From the NCBI GenBank assembly GCA_001940995.1, contig MSHC01000020.1, positions 50,822 to 114,821 of the forward strand: a stretch of DNA of 64,000 nt, read 5' to 3'. The translations under genes were made by a program, and so were the position numbers. Positions 8,224 to 17,687 of this stretch are shown here, piece by piece (the first letter of the stretch is position 1; each line of letters starts with the position of its first letter). Below the pieces are notes generated by a model. That model saw nothing but the letters and a program-made list of their open reading frames with translations, ran no database searches and was not told the origin of the DNA. This DNA comes from Ruminococcus sp. Phil15. GTDB taxonomy: Bacteria > Bacillota > Clostridia > Oscillospirales > Ruminococcaceae.

Positions 8224-8322
8224 GTGAAACACACGGGAGCGTGTGAAAGATTTCAAGGGCTTTTAAAGCCCAGACATAAGGTCTTGCCCCCAAAGAATTT
8301 TAGCTTTAAGGAGGCGATTTAA
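8224..8322 (+). CDS. Putative 32-residue leader ORF coupled to rpsJ
   Basis: GTG 8224 follows GGAGG (8215-8219) after 4 bases, directly after the T run of the attenuator. The ORF encodes a basic 32-residue peptide (KHTGACERFQGLLKPRHK in its first half) and ends with TAA 8320-8322, so rpsJ begins at the very next base. The rpsJ Shine-Dalgarno lies inside its last codons. It could be a coupling or attenuation ORF. It has no known homologue that I recognise. Confidence 0.4.
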   Translation: MKHTGACERFQGLLKPRHKVLPPKNFSFKEAI

Positions 8323-8637
8323 GTGGCAGTCAATGAAAAAATCAGAATCAGAATCAAGGGTTATGAACACGCAGTTGTCGATACGGCGGCAGCCAAGATC
8401 CTCGATGCAGCAAAGCGTTCTGGTGCAAAGGTAAGTGGACCGATTCCACTCCCTACTGACAAGGAGATAGTTACAATCCTCAGAGCTGTTCATAAGTATA
8501 AGGACAGCAGAGAACAGTTTGAACTCAGAACTCACAAGAGACTTATCGACGTTCTCAGACCAACAGAGGAAACAATGAGCTCGCTCCAGAGTCTTGAACT
8601 TCCTGCAGGTGTTGAAATCGTAATGGAAATCAAGTAA
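8323..8637 (+). CDS. rpsJ: 30S ribosomal protein uS10
   Basis: 104 residues from GTG 8323 behind [27 protein letters not shown] and [12 protein letters not shown] are the standard uS10 signatures. Besides being a head protein of the 30S subunit, uS10 is NusE, which links RNA polymerase antitermination with translation. It is the first gene of the S10 operon and directly abuts the upstream leader ORF. Confidence 0.97.
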   Translation: MAVNEKIRIRIKGYEHAVVDTAAAKILDAAKRSGAKVSGPIPLPTDKEIVTILRAVHKYKDSREQFELRTHKRLIDVLRPTEETMSSLQSLELPAGVEIVMEIK

Positions 8638-8731
8638 TTTCCTAAAGAGATTTAACAGCTAATCTCTCAACGGTTTTACGGCAGGTCACGTTGGAAAACC
8701 CAACCAATAACCTATTTAGGAGGAAAAGAAA

Positions 8732-9367
8732 ATGCTTAAAGGAATCATCGGAAAGAAAATCGGTATGACGCAGATTTTCGATGAAGCAGGAAAAATCGTT
8801 CCTGTAACAGTAGTTGAAGCAGGCCCGTGCGTTGTCGTTCAGAAGAAGACAGCGGAAAATGACGGTTACGAGGCAATCCAGCTTGGCTTCGGAGATATCC
8901 GTTCCAAGAACGTAACAAAGCCTCTCCAGGGTCACTTCAAGAAGGCTGACGTTGCAATGAAGAGAACTCTCAAGGAGTTCAGACTTGACGACGTTTCAGC
9001 ACTCAATGTCGGCGATATAGTTAAGGCTGACGCTTTTGCTGAGGGCGACATCGTAGATGTTTGCGGCACAAGCAAGGGTAAAGGATTCGCAGGCACAATC
9101 AAACGTCACAACAACCACAGCTTAAAGGATACTCACGGTACAGGCCCTGTACACAGACATGCAGGTTCTATGGGCGCTTGCTCTTCACCGTCAAGAATTT
9201 ACAAGGGTAAGGGAATGCCTGGTCACCTCGGCGCTGAAAGAGTAACTGTACAGAATCTCAAGGTTGTTAAGGTTGACGCAGAAAATAATCTTATCGCAAT
9301 CAGAGGAGCAATTCCGGGACCTAAGGGCTCGGTTGTAACAATCGTGGATTGCGTTAAGAAGGCTTAG
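8732..9367 (+). CDS. rplC: 50S ribosomal protein uL3
   Basis: 211 residues starting [18 protein letters not shown] behind TAGGAGG. The loop [19 protein letters not shown] reaches toward the peptidyl transferase centre; GSMG is followed by Ala where the E. coli protein has the methylated Gln. uL3 is an early assembly protein of 23S rRNA. The 94-base gap after rpsJ holds a small hairpin (AGAGATT/AATCTCT, 8649-8669 region) without a T run. Confidence 0.97.
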   Translation: MLKGIIGKKIGMTQIFDEAGKIVPVTVVEAGPCVVVQKKTAENDGYEAIQLGFGDIRSKNVTKPLQGHFKKADVAMKRTLKEFRLDDVSALNVGDIVKADAFAEGDIVDVCGTSKGKGFAGTIKRHNNHSLKDTHGTGPVHRHAGSMGACSSPSRIYKGKGMPGHLGAERVTVQNLKVVKVDAENNLIAIRGAIPGPKGSVVTIVDCVKKA

Positions 9368-9385
9368 TGGAAGGAGGAAGTAATT

Positions 9386-10009
9386 ATGCCAAATATTTCA
9401 GTATTTGATATGAACGGCAATAAGGTTGCTGACACTGAGCTTAGCGATGCAATTTTCGGCATCGAGCCAAACAAGACAGCTATGCACGCAATGGTAGTTA
9501 ATTACCTCGCAAATCAGAGACAGGGCACACAGTCTACACTCACCCGTACAGAGGTTTCCGGAGGCGGAAGAAAGCCTTGGAGACAGAAGGGTACGGGACA
9601 CGCAAGACAGGGCTCTACAAGATCTCCGCAGTGGGTACACGGCGGTATCGCTCTCGGCCCTAAGCCAAGAAGCTACAGATACTCGCTCAATAAGAAGCTC
9701 AAGAGACTTGCTATGAAGTCCGCTCTCTCTTCTAAGGTAATCGACGGAAACATTGTTGTTCTTGACAGCATCCAGCTTGAAGAGTATAAGACAAAGACAG
9801 TAGTGGCAATGCTCAAGGCTCTTAACGTGGAGGGCAAGGCTCTCATCGTAATGCCTGAGGTTGACGCTAAGGTAATCAAGAGTGCAAACAATATCCCGGG
9901 CGTAAAGACAGCACTTGTTAACACTCTGAATGTATACGACATTCTCAACTACGATAAGTTCATCGTTGTAAAGGATGCGGTTGCAAAGATTGAGGAGGTT
10001 TACGCATAA
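9386..10009 (+). CDS. rplD: 50S ribosomal protein uL4
   Basis: 207 residues. The long basic loop [18 protein letters not shown] (about residues 55-75) lines the nascent peptide tunnel and is the hallmark of uL4. In E. coli uL4 represses its own S10 operon through the leader RNA; whether it acts on the leader seen here is open. The stop overlaps the start of rplW (TAATG). Confidence 0.97.
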   Translation: MPNISVFDMNGNKVADTELSDAIFGIEPNKTAMHAMVVNYLANQRQGTQSTLTRTEVSGGGRKPWRQKGTGHARQGSTRSPQWVHGGIALGPKPRSYRYSLNKKLKRLAMKSALSSKVIDGNIVVLDSIQLEEYKTKTVVAMLKALNVEGKALIVMPEVDAKVIKSANNIPGVKTALVNTLNVYDILNYDKFIVVKDAVAKIEEVYA

Positions 10010-10305
10010 TGGAAAAGCTTGCTCAGAAAATCGTAATCAAGCCTATCATTACAGAGGCTTCAATCGAAGCGCTTTCGCTTCGCAAGTACACTTTTGCAGT
10101 TGCAAAGGACGCAAACAAGGTTGAAATCGCTAAGGCAGTCGAGGAGCTTTTCGACGTAAAGGTTGAAAAGGTAAACACAATGAACTGCGGCGGCAAGAAC
10201 AAGAGAATGGGAAGATTTGAAGGAAAGACTCCCGATTGGAAGAAGGCAGTCGTAACCCTCAAGGAAGGCGAAAAGACAATCGAGTTCTTCGACAACCTCA
10301 TCTAG
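10009..10305 (+). CDS. rplW: 50S ribosomal protein uL23
   Basis: 98 residues with VIKPIITEASIEAL near the N-terminus and the typical VNTMNCGGKNKRMGRFEGK loop. uL23 sits at the polypeptide exit and docks trigger factor and SRP. It overlaps the rplD stop by one base. The following 116-base gap before rplB contains imperfect hairpins (around 10369-10392) but no terminator. Confidence 0.97.
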   Translation: MEKLAQKIVIKPIITEASIEALSLRKYTFAVAKDANKVEIAKAVEELFDVKVEKVNTMNCGGKNKRMGRFEGKTPDWKKAVVTLKEGEKTIEFFDNLI

Positions 10306-10421
10306 TCTTAAACGCAAAGGTAAAACAGCACGGCAAAGGCTGTGCGTAGGTATGGGAGCGACTTCCCTTTAGTATAAAGGAAGCAACGCACTCGCAAAAC
10401 TTCAAAAGGAGTGAAATTCAC

Positions 10422-11255
10422 ATGGCAATTAAGAGCTACAAGCCAACAACAGCCGGTAGAAGAGGTATGACAGTTACCGATTACAGCTGCTTGTCCAAGG
10501 TTGCTCCGGAAAAGAGTCTGCTCGAGCCTCTCAAGAAGAAGTCCGGCAGAAACAGCTACGGTAGAATCACTGTTCGTCACAGAGGCGGCGGAAACAGAAA
10601 TAAGTACCGTGTTATTGATTTCAAGAGAAATAAGATAGGAATGAACGCAACGGTAATGTCTATCGAATACGACCCGAACAGGTCTGCATTCATCGCTCTC
10701 GTTCAGTACGAGGACGGCGAGAAGAGATACATCATTGCTCCTAACGGACTTAACGTAGGCGACGTCGTAAGAAGCGGCGCTGACGCTGACATCAAGCCGG
10801 GCAACGCTCTCCAGCTCGCAAACATCCCTGTCGGTACGTTCATCCACAACATCGAGCTTTATCCCGGCAAGGGCGCTCAGCTCGTAAGAAGCGCCGGCAA
10901 TATGGCTCAGCTTATGGGTAAGGAGGACGCTTACGCTCTCGTAAGACTCCCGTCAGGCGAAATGAGAAAGATCGCTATCAACTGTATGGCTTCTATCGGT
11001 CAGGTTGGTAACATCGACCACGAAAACGTAAACATCGGTAAGGCAGGTAAGACACGCCACCTCGGTATCAGACCTACAGTAAGAGGTTCTGTAATGAACC
11101 CATGCGACCACCCACACGGCGGTGGTGAAGGTAAGTCGCCAATCGGCCGTCCAAGTCCTGTATCACCTTGGGGCAAGCCTACAATGGGATATAAGACCCG
11201 TGCTAAGCACAATCGCTCCGATAAGTTTATCGTAAAGCGCAGAAACGGTAAATAA
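10422..11255 (+). CDS. rplB: 50S ribosomal protein uL2
   Basis: 277 residues, [18 protein letters not shown] at the N-terminus. It has [16 protein letters not shown] in the RNA-binding domain and the C-terminal [18 protein letters not shown] block, which contains the conserved histidine near the peptidyl transferase centre. Length is standard. Shine-Dalgarno AAAAGGAGTG. Confidence 0.97.
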   Translation: MAIKSYKPTTAGRRGMTVTDYSCLSKVAPEKSLLEPLKKKSGRNSYGRITVRHRGGGNRNKYRVIDFKRNKIGMNATVMSIEYDPNRSAFIALVQYEDGEKRYIIAPNGLNVGDVVRSGADADIKPGNALQLANIPVGTFIHNIELYPGKGAQLVRSAGNMAQLMGKEDAYALVRLPSGEMRKIAINCMASIGQVGNIDHENVNIGKAGKTRHLGIRPTVRGSVMNPCDHPHGGGEGKSPIGRPSPVSPWGKPTMGYKTRAKHNRSDKFIVKRRNGK

Positions 11256-11275
11256 TCTGAAAGGAGGCAGATGTA

Positions 11276-11557
11276 ATGGGTAGAAGTGTCAAGAAGGGAC
11301 CTTATGTACAGGAGGTTCTTCTCAAAAGAGTAAAGGCTATGAACGAAGCAGGAGAGAAGAAGGTTTTGAAAACTTGGAGCCGTGCTTCAACTATCTTCCC
11401 TGATTTCGTAGGTCATACATTCGCTGTTCACAACGGTCAGAAACACATTCCTGTTTATGTAACTGAGGATATGGTAGGTCATAAGCTTGGAGAGTTTGCA
11501 CCGACAAGAACTTTTAAGGGCCACGCAGGCTCTAAGACTTCAAACAACGGTAAATAG
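11276..11557 (+). CDS. rpsS: 30S ribosomal protein uS19
   Basis: 93 residues beginning [19 protein letters not shown], with the conserved [21 protein letters not shown] and [16 protein letters not shown] blocks. uS19 is a head protein forming a pair with uS13. A strong AAAGGAGG site precedes it, 20 bases after rplB. Confidence 0.97.
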   Translation: MGRSVKKGPYVQEVLLKRVKAMNEAGEKKVLKTWSRASTIFPDFVGHTFAVHNGQKHIPVYVTEDMVGHKLGEFAPTRTFKGHAGSKTSNNGK

Positions 11558-11575
11558 CAGAAAGGAGGAGTTCAA

Positions 11576-11911
11576 ATGGAAGCAAAGGCAATTCTTAAAA
11601 ATGCCAGAATTGCTCCCCGTAAGGTGCAGATCGTACTGGACCTTATAAGAGGCAAGGAATTAAACGTTGCTCTCGCAATCGTTAGAAACACACCTAAGGC
11701 TGCCAGCGAATACTTGGAAAAGCTTCTGAAGTCCGCCGCTGCAAATGCAGAGAACAATCATAACATGGACAAGAACAATCTCTATGTTGCCGAGTGTTAT
11801 GTTTGTCCGGGACCGATAATGAAGAGAATTATGCCAAGAGCTCGGGGCAGAGCATTCAGAATTCTGAAGAGAACATCACACATCACCGTTGTTCTCAAGG
11901 AAAAGGATTAA
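11576..11911 (+). CDS. rplV: 50S ribosomal protein uL22
   Basis: 111 residues with [17 protein letters not shown] at the start and the extended beta-hairpin region [17 protein letters not shown] near the end, the part that lines the exit tunnel and carries macrolide-resistance positions. Length and position in the operon are standard. Confidence 0.97.
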   Translation: MEAKAILKNARIAPRKVQIVLDLIRGKELNVALAIVRNTPKAASEYLEKLLKSAAANAENNHNMDKNNLYVAECYVCPGPIMKRIMPRARGRAFRILKRTSHITVVLKEKD

Positions 11912-11929
11912 GCTAAGAGGAGGTAAACT

Positions 11930-12730
11930 ATGGGACAGAAAGTTAATCCACACGGTCTTCGTGTCGGCGTAATCAAGGATTGGGATTCCCGCTGGTTTGC
12001 AAATAAGAGTACTTTTGGCGATACACTTGTTGAGGACTACAAAATCCGTAAGTTCATAAATAAGGCTCTCAATACCAGAAGCAAGAACCCTGAAAGCAAG
12101 TCGCTTTACGCCGGCGTTCCGACAATCGAAATCGAGCGTTTCGCAGGCGAGCAGGGCAACAGCAAGGTAAAGATTCACATTCACTGTGCAAAGCCAGGTA
12201 TCGTCATCGGCAGAGGCGGAGCAGAAATCGAAAAGCTTCGTCAGGCTATCGAAAAGATGACCGGTAAGTCGGTTATCATCAACATCGTAGAGGTCAAGAA
12301 TCCTGACATCAACGCTCAGCTTGTTGCTGAAAAGATCGCTCACGACCTCGAAGACAGAGTATCGTACAGAAGAGCTATGAAGCAGGCAATCGGCAGAGCT
12401 ATGAAGCTTGGCGCTAAGGGCATCAAGACAAAGTGCTCAGGTCGTCTCGGCGGCGCAGAAATTGCAAGAAGCGAGAACTACCACGAAGGTACAATTCCAC
12501 TTCAGACAATCAGAGCCGACATCGACTACGGTACAGCAGAAGCAAACACAACCTACGGCAAGATTGGCGTAAAGGTTTGGATTTACAGAGGCGAGGTTCT
12601 CAAGGGAGAGGTAGCTCCTTCACAGAGCAAAGCTCCAGCAGAAAGACCTGAAAGAAAGCGCCGTCAGAACGGCGACAGAAAGCCAAGGGCTAACAAGCCT
12701 TTTACAAAGCGTGAAGGAGGTAACAAGTAA
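11930..12730 (+). CDS. rpsC: 30S ribosomal protein uS3
   Basis: 266 residues. [20 protein letters not shown] opens the protein. A KH domain with the [15 protein letters not shown] loop lies at about residues 85-105, and the C-terminal uS3 domain ([10 protein letters not shown]) follows. The last 40 residues are a basic, low-complexity tail longer than in E. coli. uS3 forms the mRNA entry helicase with uS4 and uS5. The stop overlaps the rplP start by one base. Confidence 0.97.
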   Translation: MGQKVNPHGLRVGVIKDWDSRWFANKSTFGDTLVEDYKIRKFINKALNTRSKNPESKSLYAGVPTIEIERFAGEQGNSKVKIHIHCAKPGIVIGRGGAEIEKLRQAIEKMTGKSVIINIVEVKNPDINAQLVAEKIAHDLEDRVSYRRAMKQAIGRAMKLGAKGIKTKCSGRLGGAEIARSENYHEGTIPLQTIRADIDYGTAEANTTYGKIGVKVWIYRGEVLKGEVAPSQSKAPAERPERKRRQNGDRKPRANKPFTKREGGNK

Positions 12731-13161
12731 TGCTGCTTCCAAAGAGAGTTAAGTACAGAAGAGTCCACAGAGGTCGTATGACCGGTATGGCAATGAGAGG
12801 TAACAAGGTAACCGACGGACAGTTCGGTTTACAGGCTCTCGAGCCGGCATGGATTACTTCCAACCAGATTGAAGCTGCCCGTATCGCTATGACAAGATAC
12901 ATCAAGCGTGGCGGTCAGGTATGGATCAAGGTTTTCCCTGACAAGCCTGTAACAAAGAAGCCTCTCGGTACTCGTATGGGTTCCGGTAAGGGTGCTCCTG
13001 AATACTGGGTAGCAGTAGTAAAGCCGGGCCGTGTAATGTTTGAAATTGCAGGCGTAAGCGAGGAAGCTGCAAGAGAGGCTATCCGTCTTGCAATGCACAA
13101 GCTTCCGATCAAGTGTAAGTTCGTTAAAAGAGATTCTGAGGAAATGGGTGGTGAGCAGTAA
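12730..13161 (+). CDS. rplP: 50S ribosomal protein uL16
   Basis: 143 residues, [19 protein letters not shown], with [21 protein letters not shown] and the [20 protein letters not shown] loop that approaches the A-site tRNA. It overlaps rpsC at its start and rpmC at its stop, each by one base, so three proteins are translationally coupled. Confidence 0.97.
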   Translation: MLLPKRVKYRRVHRGRMTGMAMRGNKVTDGQFGLQALEPAWITSNQIEAARIAMTRYIKRGGQVWIKVFPDKPVTKKPLGTRMGSGKGAPEYWVAVVKPGRVMFEIAGVSEEAAREAIRLAMHKLPIKCKFVKRDSEEMGGEQ

Positions 13162-13361
13162 TGAAAGCAAATGAAATCAGAGAGCTGTCAGTAGCAGAAC
13201 TCAACGAAAAGCTCGTTGAGCTTAACAAAGAGCTGTTCAACCTTCGTTTTCAGCATGCTGTAAACCAGCTCGACAACCCTCTCAGAATGAAGGCTGTTAA
13301 GAAGGATATTGCTCGTGTGAATACAATCATCCGCGAGAAAGAATCCGCAGACCAGAAGTAA
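13161..13361 (+). CDS. rpmC: 50S ribosomal protein uL29
   Basis: 66 residues. [18 protein letters not shown] and LFNLRFQHAVNQLDNPLRM are the canonical uL29 helical hairpin. It binds near the exit tunnel beside uL23. It starts within the rplP stop. Confidence 0.96.
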   Translation: MKANEIRELSVAELNEKLVELNKELFNLRFQHAVNQLDNPLRMKAVKKDIARVNTIIREKESADQK

Positions 13362-13379
13362 TGAAGGGAGGATTTAACT

Positions 13380-13637
13380 GTGAGCGAGAGAAATCTTAGA
13401 AAAACAAGAGTGGGCAAGGTCGTTTCCAATAAGATGGATAAGACGATCGTCGTTGCAATCGCCGATAACGTTGCACACCCTCTTTACAAGAAAATCATCA
13501 AAAGAACAGTTAAGCTCAAGGCACATGACGAAAACAATGTCTGCAACATCGGAGACAAGGTTGAAGTTATGGAGACACGTCCTCTGTCAAAGGATAAGAG
13601 ATGGCGTCTGGTCAGAGTTATTGAGCAGGCTAAGTAA
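13380..13637 (+). CDS. rpsQ: 30S ribosomal protein uS17
   Basis: 85 residues from GTG 13380 behind [26 protein letters not shown] and the DEHNxCxIGD-like block ([22 protein letters not shown]) identify the OB-fold protein uS17, an early 16S rRNA binder. Confidence 0.96.
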   Translation: MSERNLRKTRVGKVVSNKMDKTIVVAIADNVAHPLYKKIIKRTVKLKAHDENNVCNIGDKVEVMETRPLSKDKRWRLVRVIEQAK

Positions 13638-13686
13638 TAAACAGGCTTTAAAACACTTTATATAAGTTTGAAAGGAGGAACGTACT

Positions 13687-14055
13687 GTGATACAGATGCA
13701 GTCTTATCTCAAGGTAGCTGATAACACAGGAGCTAAAGAGCTTATGTGCATCAGAGTCTTGGGCGGTACACGCAGAAGATATGCAAACATCGGAGACATC
13801 GTGGTTGCTTCAGTTAAGAAGGCAGCTCCCGGCGGACAGGTAAAGAAGGGCGATGTCGTAAAAGCAGTAATTGTTCGTTCAGCTAAGGGTCTTCGTCGTG
13901 ATGACGGAACTTACATTCGTTTCGACGAAAACGCAGCTGTAATAGTTAAGGAAGATAAGAACCCAAGAGGAACTCGTATTTTTGGACCTGTGGCAAGAGA
14001 GCTTCGTGAAAAGGACTTCATGAAGATTCTTTCCCTCGCACCGGAAGTACTTTAA
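13687..14055 (+). CDS. rplN: 50S ribosomal protein uL14
   Basis: 122 residues from GTG 13687 behind [28 protein letters not shown] and the C-terminal [17 protein letters not shown] are diagnostic. uL14 forms an intersubunit bridge and is the docking site of the silencing factor RsfS. A 49-base gap without a terminator separates it from rpsQ. Confidence 0.97.
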   Translation: MIQMQSYLKVADNTGAKELMCIRVLGGTRRRYANIGDIVVASVKKAAPGGQVKKGDVVKAVIVRSAKGLRRDDGTYIRFDENAAVIVKEDKNPRGTRIFGPVARELREKDFMKILSLAPEVL

Positions 14056-14071
14056 TGGAGGTGTCGTAATA

Positions 14072-14395
14072 ATGAATAAGATTCATGTAAAAACAGGCGA
14101 CACAGTCGTAATGCTTTCCGGTAAGGATAAGGGCAAGACAGGAAAGGTTTTGCAGGTATCCCCAAAGGAGCAGAAGGTTATCGTAGAAGGCAGAAACATT
14201 GCTACAAAGCACGTTAAGCCAAGAAGACAGGGCGAAACCGGCGGCATCGTAGAGGCTGAAAAGGCCGTATATGCATGCAAGGTACAGGCAATCTGCCCTA
14301 AGTGCGGTAAGCCAACCCGTATCGGCCACGTTATCAACAAGGACGGTACAAAGTCCAGGATCTGCAAGAACGCAGGCTGCGGCGAAGAATTTTAA
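14072..14395 (+). CDS. rplX: 50S ribosomal protein uL24, zinc-finger form
   Basis: 107 residues with KOW motif DTVVMLSGKDKGKTGKVL at the N-terminus. The C-terminal CPKCGKPTRIGH and CKNAGCGEEF supply two cysteine pairs that can bind zinc, the C+ form of the protein. uL24 initiates 50S assembly on domain I of 23S rRNA. Confidence 0.96.
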   Translation: MNKIHVKTGDTVVMLSGKDKGKTGKVLQVSPKEQKVIVEGRNIATKHVKPRRQGETGGIVEAEKAVYACKVQAICPKCGKPTRIGHVINKDGTKSRICKNAGCGEEF

Positions 14396-14410
14396 GGGAG
14401 GAGAAGTACG

Positions 14411-14950
14411 ATGGCTAGACTTAAGGAATTTTATGACAGCAGCGTAGCTCCTGCTCTTGTAAAGAAATTCGGCTACAACAACGTAATGCAGATTCCAAAG
14501 CTCGATAAGGTAGTTATCAACGTAGGCTGCGGCGCAGACAAGGATAACACAAAGGTAATCGAGGCAATTATGAACGACCTTTCTATCATTACAGGTCAAA
14601 GACCTGTTGTGTGCCGTTCAAAGAAGTCCGTAGCTAACTTTAAGCTCAGAGAAGGACAGGTAATCGGCGTTAAGGTAACCCTCAGAGGCGAAAAGATGTA
14701 TGAGTTCGTAGACAGACTCTTCAACGTTGCGTTCCCGCGTGTTCGTGACTTCAGAGGCATCAACGGCAACTCTTTCGACGGAAGAGGAAACTACTCAACC
14801 GGTATCAAGGAACAGCTCATTTTCCCTGAAATCGAGTACGATAAGATTGACAAGGTTCGTGGTATGGATATTAACTTTATCACAACAGCTAATACCGACG
14901 AAGAGGCAAAGGAACTGCTCACACTTATGGGCGCTCCGTTTGCTAAGTAA
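14411..14950 (+). CDS. rplE: 50S ribosomal protein uL5
   Basis: 179 residues. [37 protein letters not shown] and [20 protein letters not shown] are the standard uL5 blocks. It binds 5S rRNA in the central protuberance. Standard length and operon position. Confidence 0.97.
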   Translation: MARLKEFYDSSVAPALVKKFGYNNVMQIPKLDKVVINVGCGADKDNTKVIEAIMNDLSIITGQRPVVCRSKKSVANFKLREGQVIGVKVTLRGEKMYEFVDRLFNVAFPRVRDFRGINGNSFDGRGNYSTGIKEQLIFPEIEYDKIDKVRGMDINFITTANTDEEAKELLTLMGAPFAK

Positions 14951-14967
14951 GATGGAGGAAAAGATTT

Positions 14968-15153
14968 ATGGCAAAGAAGTCTATGATTAACAAGCAGCAA
15001 GCTACGCCAAAGTTTTCTACCCGTGCTTACAACAGATGTAAAATCTGCGGAAGACCTCACGCATATCTCAGAAAGTTCGGCATCTGCCGTATCTGCTTCA
15101 GAGAGCTTGCTCACGAGGGCAAAATTCCGGGAGTTAAGAAGGCTAGCTGGTAA
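14968..15153 (+). CDS. rpsZ: 30S ribosomal protein uS14, zinc type
   Basis: 61 residues, the short zinc-binding form of uS14 (rpsN1/type Z), with CKICG ... CRICF, a Cys-X2-Cys, X12, Cys-X2-Cys zinc knuckle. It ends in the conserved [11 protein letters not shown]. Clostridia usually have this C+ form inside the spc operon; a zinc-free paralogue, if any, would be elsewhere. Confidence 0.97.
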   Translation: MAKKSMINKQQATPKFSTRAYNRCKICGRPHAYLRKFGICRICFRELAHEGKIPGVKKASW

Positions 15154-15179
15154 AGATTCATTAAAAGGAGGTTAACAGC

Positions 15180-15578
15180 ATGCAGATTACTGATACAATA
15201 GCTGATTTATTGACCAGAATTCGTAATGCAAGTACTGCAAAGCACGCAACAGTTGACGTCCCTGCTTCAAATATGAAGAAAGCAATCACACAAATCCTTG
15301 TAGATGAGGGATATGTAAAGGGCTTCCAGGTAATAGATGACGGAAAGCAGGGAATTATTAGAATAACTCTCAAGTACGATGAGAACAGAACTCCTGTAAT
15401 CTCAGGACTCAGAAGGATCTCAAAGCCCGGCTTGAGAATGTACACAAGCTGTGAGAATATGCCAAAGGTAATGAAGGGATTGGGAATCGCAATCGTTTCT
15501 ACCTCAAAGGGCATCGTTACCGACAGGAAGGCAAGAGAGCTTAATGTCGGCGGAGAAGTTCTCGCATTTATCTGGTAA
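15180..15578 (+). CDS. rpsH: 30S ribosomal protein uS8
   Basis: 132 residues starting [18 protein letters not shown], ending in the conserved [15 protein letters not shown]. uS8 binds the central domain of 16S rRNA; in E. coli it represses the spc operon near rplE. Shine-Dalgarno AAAAGGAGG. Confidence 0.97.
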   Translation: MQITDTIADLLTRIRNASTAKHATVDVPASNMKKAITQILVDEGYVKGFQVIDDGKQGIIRITLKYDENRTPVISGLRRISKPGLRMYTSCENMPKVMKGLGIAIVSTSKGIVTDRKARELNVGGEVLAFIW

Positions 15579-15592
15579 GGAGGACACGGATT

Positions 15593-16144
15593 ATGTCAAG
15601 AATTGGACTTAAGCCTATCACAGTTCCTGCCGGAGTTGATGTAACAATCGCTGACGGTAACGTCGTTACCGTTAAGGGACCGAAGGGAACACTCGTTAAG
15701 AAATTCAACACTGATATGAAAATTCAGAACGACGCCGGTGTTATCACAGTAGCAAGACCATCTGACGACAGAAATCACAAGGCTATCCACGGCCTTACAA
15801 GAACTCTTCTCAACAATATGGTCGAGGGAGTAACGCACGGCTTCTCCAAGACGCTCGTTATCGAGGGTGTTGGTTACAGAGCCGCAAAGCAGGGTAAGAA
15901 CCTTGTTATGAACCTGGGATACTCACATCAGGTTATCATGTCTGAAAACGACGATATCAAGATTGACGTTCCAAACGCAAATACAATTGTAATTTCAGGT
16001 ACTGACAAGCAGAAGGTTGGACAGTTTGCTTGTGAAGTTCGTGAAAAGCGTCCGCCGGAGCCTTATAAGGGCAAGGGAATTCGTTACGATGGTGAGCATA
16101 TCATCCGTAAGGAAGGCAAGGCCGGTAAGGGCTCAAAGAAGTAA
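15593..16144 (+). CDS. rplF: 50S ribosomal protein uL6
   Basis: 183 residues, MSRIGLKPITVPAGVDVTI, two repeated alpha/beta domains, and the C-terminal REKRPPEPYKGKGIRY block typical of uL6, which sits near the sarcin-ricin loop and factor binding site. Confidence 0.97.
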   Translation: MSRIGLKPITVPAGVDVTIADGNVVTVKGPKGTLVKKFNTDMKIQNDAGVITVARPSDDRNHKAIHGLTRTLLNNMVEGVTHGFSKTLVIEGVGYRAAKQGKNLVMNLGYSHQVIMSENDDIKIDVPNANTIVISGTDKQKVGQFACEVREKRPPEPYKGKGIRYDGEHIIRKEGKAGKGSKK

Positions 16145-16163
16145 GTAAGGGAGTGTAATTACA

Positions 16164-16517
16164 ATGGTGAAAAAGATTGACAGAGCATCTGCCAGAGCTA
16201 AAAGACACGTAAGAGTACGTGCTAAGATTTCAGGAACACCTGAATGCCCACGCCTTAATGTATTCCGCTCCGCTAAGAATATCTACGCTCAGCTTATCGA
16301 CGACGTAAACGGCGTAACACTTGCCAGCGCTTCCAGCCTCTCACTCGAGGGCAACGGCGGTAACAAGGAAGCTGCCAGAGAAGTCGGCAAGCTCATCGCA
16401 AAGAACGCTGCAGCAGCAGGCATCACAGACTGCGTATTCGACAGAGGCGGATACCTCTATCACGGCAGAGTTCAGGAATTAGCAGAGGGAGCCCGTGAAG
16501 GCGGACTCAATTTCTAA
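16164..16517 (+). CDS. rplR: 50S ribosomal protein uL18
   Basis: 117 residues with [20 protein letters not shown] and the C-terminal [20 protein letters not shown]. uL18 binds 5S rRNA together with uL5. Start ATG behind AGGGAGTG. Confidence 0.97.
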   Translation: MVKKIDRASARAKRHVRVRAKISGTPECPRLNVFRSAKNIYAQLIDDVNGVTLASASSLSLEGNGGNKEAAREVGKLIAKNAAAAGITDCVFDRGGYLYHGRVQELAEGAREGGLNF

Positions 16518-16533
16518 GAAGGAGGGTATACTT

Positions 16534-17034
16534 TTGGCTTTAATAGATGCTTCAAATATGGAACTTGAAGAAAAGGTTGTAGCAATCAACCGAGTTTCCA
16601 AGACTGTTAAGGGCGGACGTATTATGAAGTTCTCCGCACTCGTAGTAGTCGGCGACGGAAACGGAATCGTAGGCTTCGGCACAGGCAAGTCAAGCGAAGT
16701 TCCAGACGCTATCCGCAAGGGTATCGAAGACGCTAAGAAAAACCTCGTAAAGATTTCTCTCAGAGGCACAACAATTCCTCACGAGGTTGTCGGCGCATAC
16801 GGCGCAGGCAGAGTTCTTATGAAGCCGGCTGCACCCGGTACCGGAGTTATCGCAGGCGGTCCTGTACGTTCAGTAGTTGAAATAGCAGGCATTAAGGATA
16901 TCAGAACAAAGTCGCTTCGCTCAAACAACCCATATAACGTTGTAAGAGCTACAATCGCTGGTCTTGCTTCCGTAAAGGACGCTGCACAGGTTGCCGCAAA
17001 GAGAGGCAAGACAGTCAAGGAAATCTTAGGCTAA
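16534..17034 (+). CDS. rpsE: 30S ribosomal protein uS5
   Basis: 166 residues from TTG 16534, the start that follows AAGGAGGG (16519-16525) at normal spacing. A longer frame upstream overlaps rplR and is not needed. [21 protein letters not shown] and [20 protein letters not shown] are diagnostic. uS5 contributes to the mRNA entry site and decoding accuracy. Length equals that of Bacillus uS5. Confidence 0.96.
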   Translation: MALIDASNMELEEKVVAINRVSKTVKGGRIMKFSALVVVGDGNGIVGFGTGKSSEVPDAIRKGIEDAKKNLVKISLRGTTIPHEVVGAYGAGRVLMKPAAPGTGVIAGGPVRSVVEIAGIKDIRTKSLRSNNPYNVVRATIAGLASVKDAAQVAAKRGKTVKEILG

Positions 17035-17047
17035 GGAGGACATAGCT

Positions 17048-17227
17048 ATGGCAAACCTTAAAATCACTCTCGTTAAGAGCCTTAACGACAGAGTAAAGGG
17101 TCAGGTTGCTACCGCTAATTCTCTCGGTCTGAGAAAGATTGGCGACGTAACAACACAGCCTGACAACGCACAGACACAGGGAAAGATCAAGAAGATTTCC
17201 CACCTTATTAAAGTAACCGAAGCATAA
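17048..17227 (+). CDS. rpmD: 50S ribosomal protein uL30
   Basis: 59 residues, MANLKITLVKSLNDRVKGQ with the conserved SLGLRKIGDVTTQPDNAQTQG segment. Start ATG 17048 behind AAGGAGG, TAA at 17225-17227. It fits the expected place between rpsE and rplO. Confidence 0.95.
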   Translation: MANLKITLVKSLNDRVKGQVATANSLGLRKIGDVTTQPDNAQTQGKIKKISHLIKVTEA

Positions 17228-17245
17228 CTGCAAGGAGGTGCGAAT

Positions 17246-17686
17246 ATGAAATTGCACGAATTATCACCTGCTGAAGGCTCTACAAAGAAGGTAAAGCGCA
17301 TAGGCAGAGGCCACGGTTCCGGCTGGGGAAAGACAGCAGGAAAGGGTCACAAGGGACAGAATGCTCGTTCCGGCGGCGGTGTAAGACCGGGCTTTGAAGG
17401 CGGTCAGACAACCCTCGCAAGAAGAACACCAAAGCGTGGCTTTAACAATATTTTTGCAACAAAGTACACAACAATCAACGTTTCAGACCTTGAAATGTTC
17501 AAGGACGGTACAGTTGTAGACACAGAGCTTCTTATGGCTTCAGGTCTTGTAAAGAAGACTCTCGACGGCATTAAGATTCTCGGTAACGGCGAGCTTACAA
17601 AGAACCTCACCGTAAAGGCTGCTGCATTCTCCGCAACAGCTAAGGAAAAGATTGAGAAGGCAGGCGGGAAGGCAGAGGTGATGTAA
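17246..17686 (+). CDS. rplO: 50S ribosomal protein uL15
   Basis: 146 residues. [20 protein letters not shown] and the glycine/arginine-rich [18 protein letters not shown] stretch are hallmark features of uL15, a late 50S assembly protein. It ends one base before secY begins, so the two are probably coupled. Confidence 0.97.
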   Translation: MKLHELSPAEGSTKKVKRIGRGHGSGWGKTAGKGHKGQNARSGGGVRPGFEGGQTTLARRTPKRGFNNIFATKYTTINVSDLEMFKDGTVVDTELLMASGLVKKTLDGIKILGNGELTKNLTVKAAAFSATAKEKIEKAGGKAEVM

Positions 17687-17687
17687 G

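Larger units (their letters stand above)
7933..8322 (+). promoter_or_regulatory. Long structured leader of the S10 operon
   Basis: About 390 transcribed bases precede rpsJ. Visible elements are hairpin TGCCGCAA/TTGCGGCA at 7947-7964, an intrinsic-terminator-like hairpin at 8180-8214, an upstream ORF with Shine-Dalgarno at 8224-8322, and the rpsJ Shine-Dalgarno near 8305-8310. The layout suggests control by attenuation and translation coupling. I cannot match it to a named ribosomal-protein leader. Confidence 0.5.
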
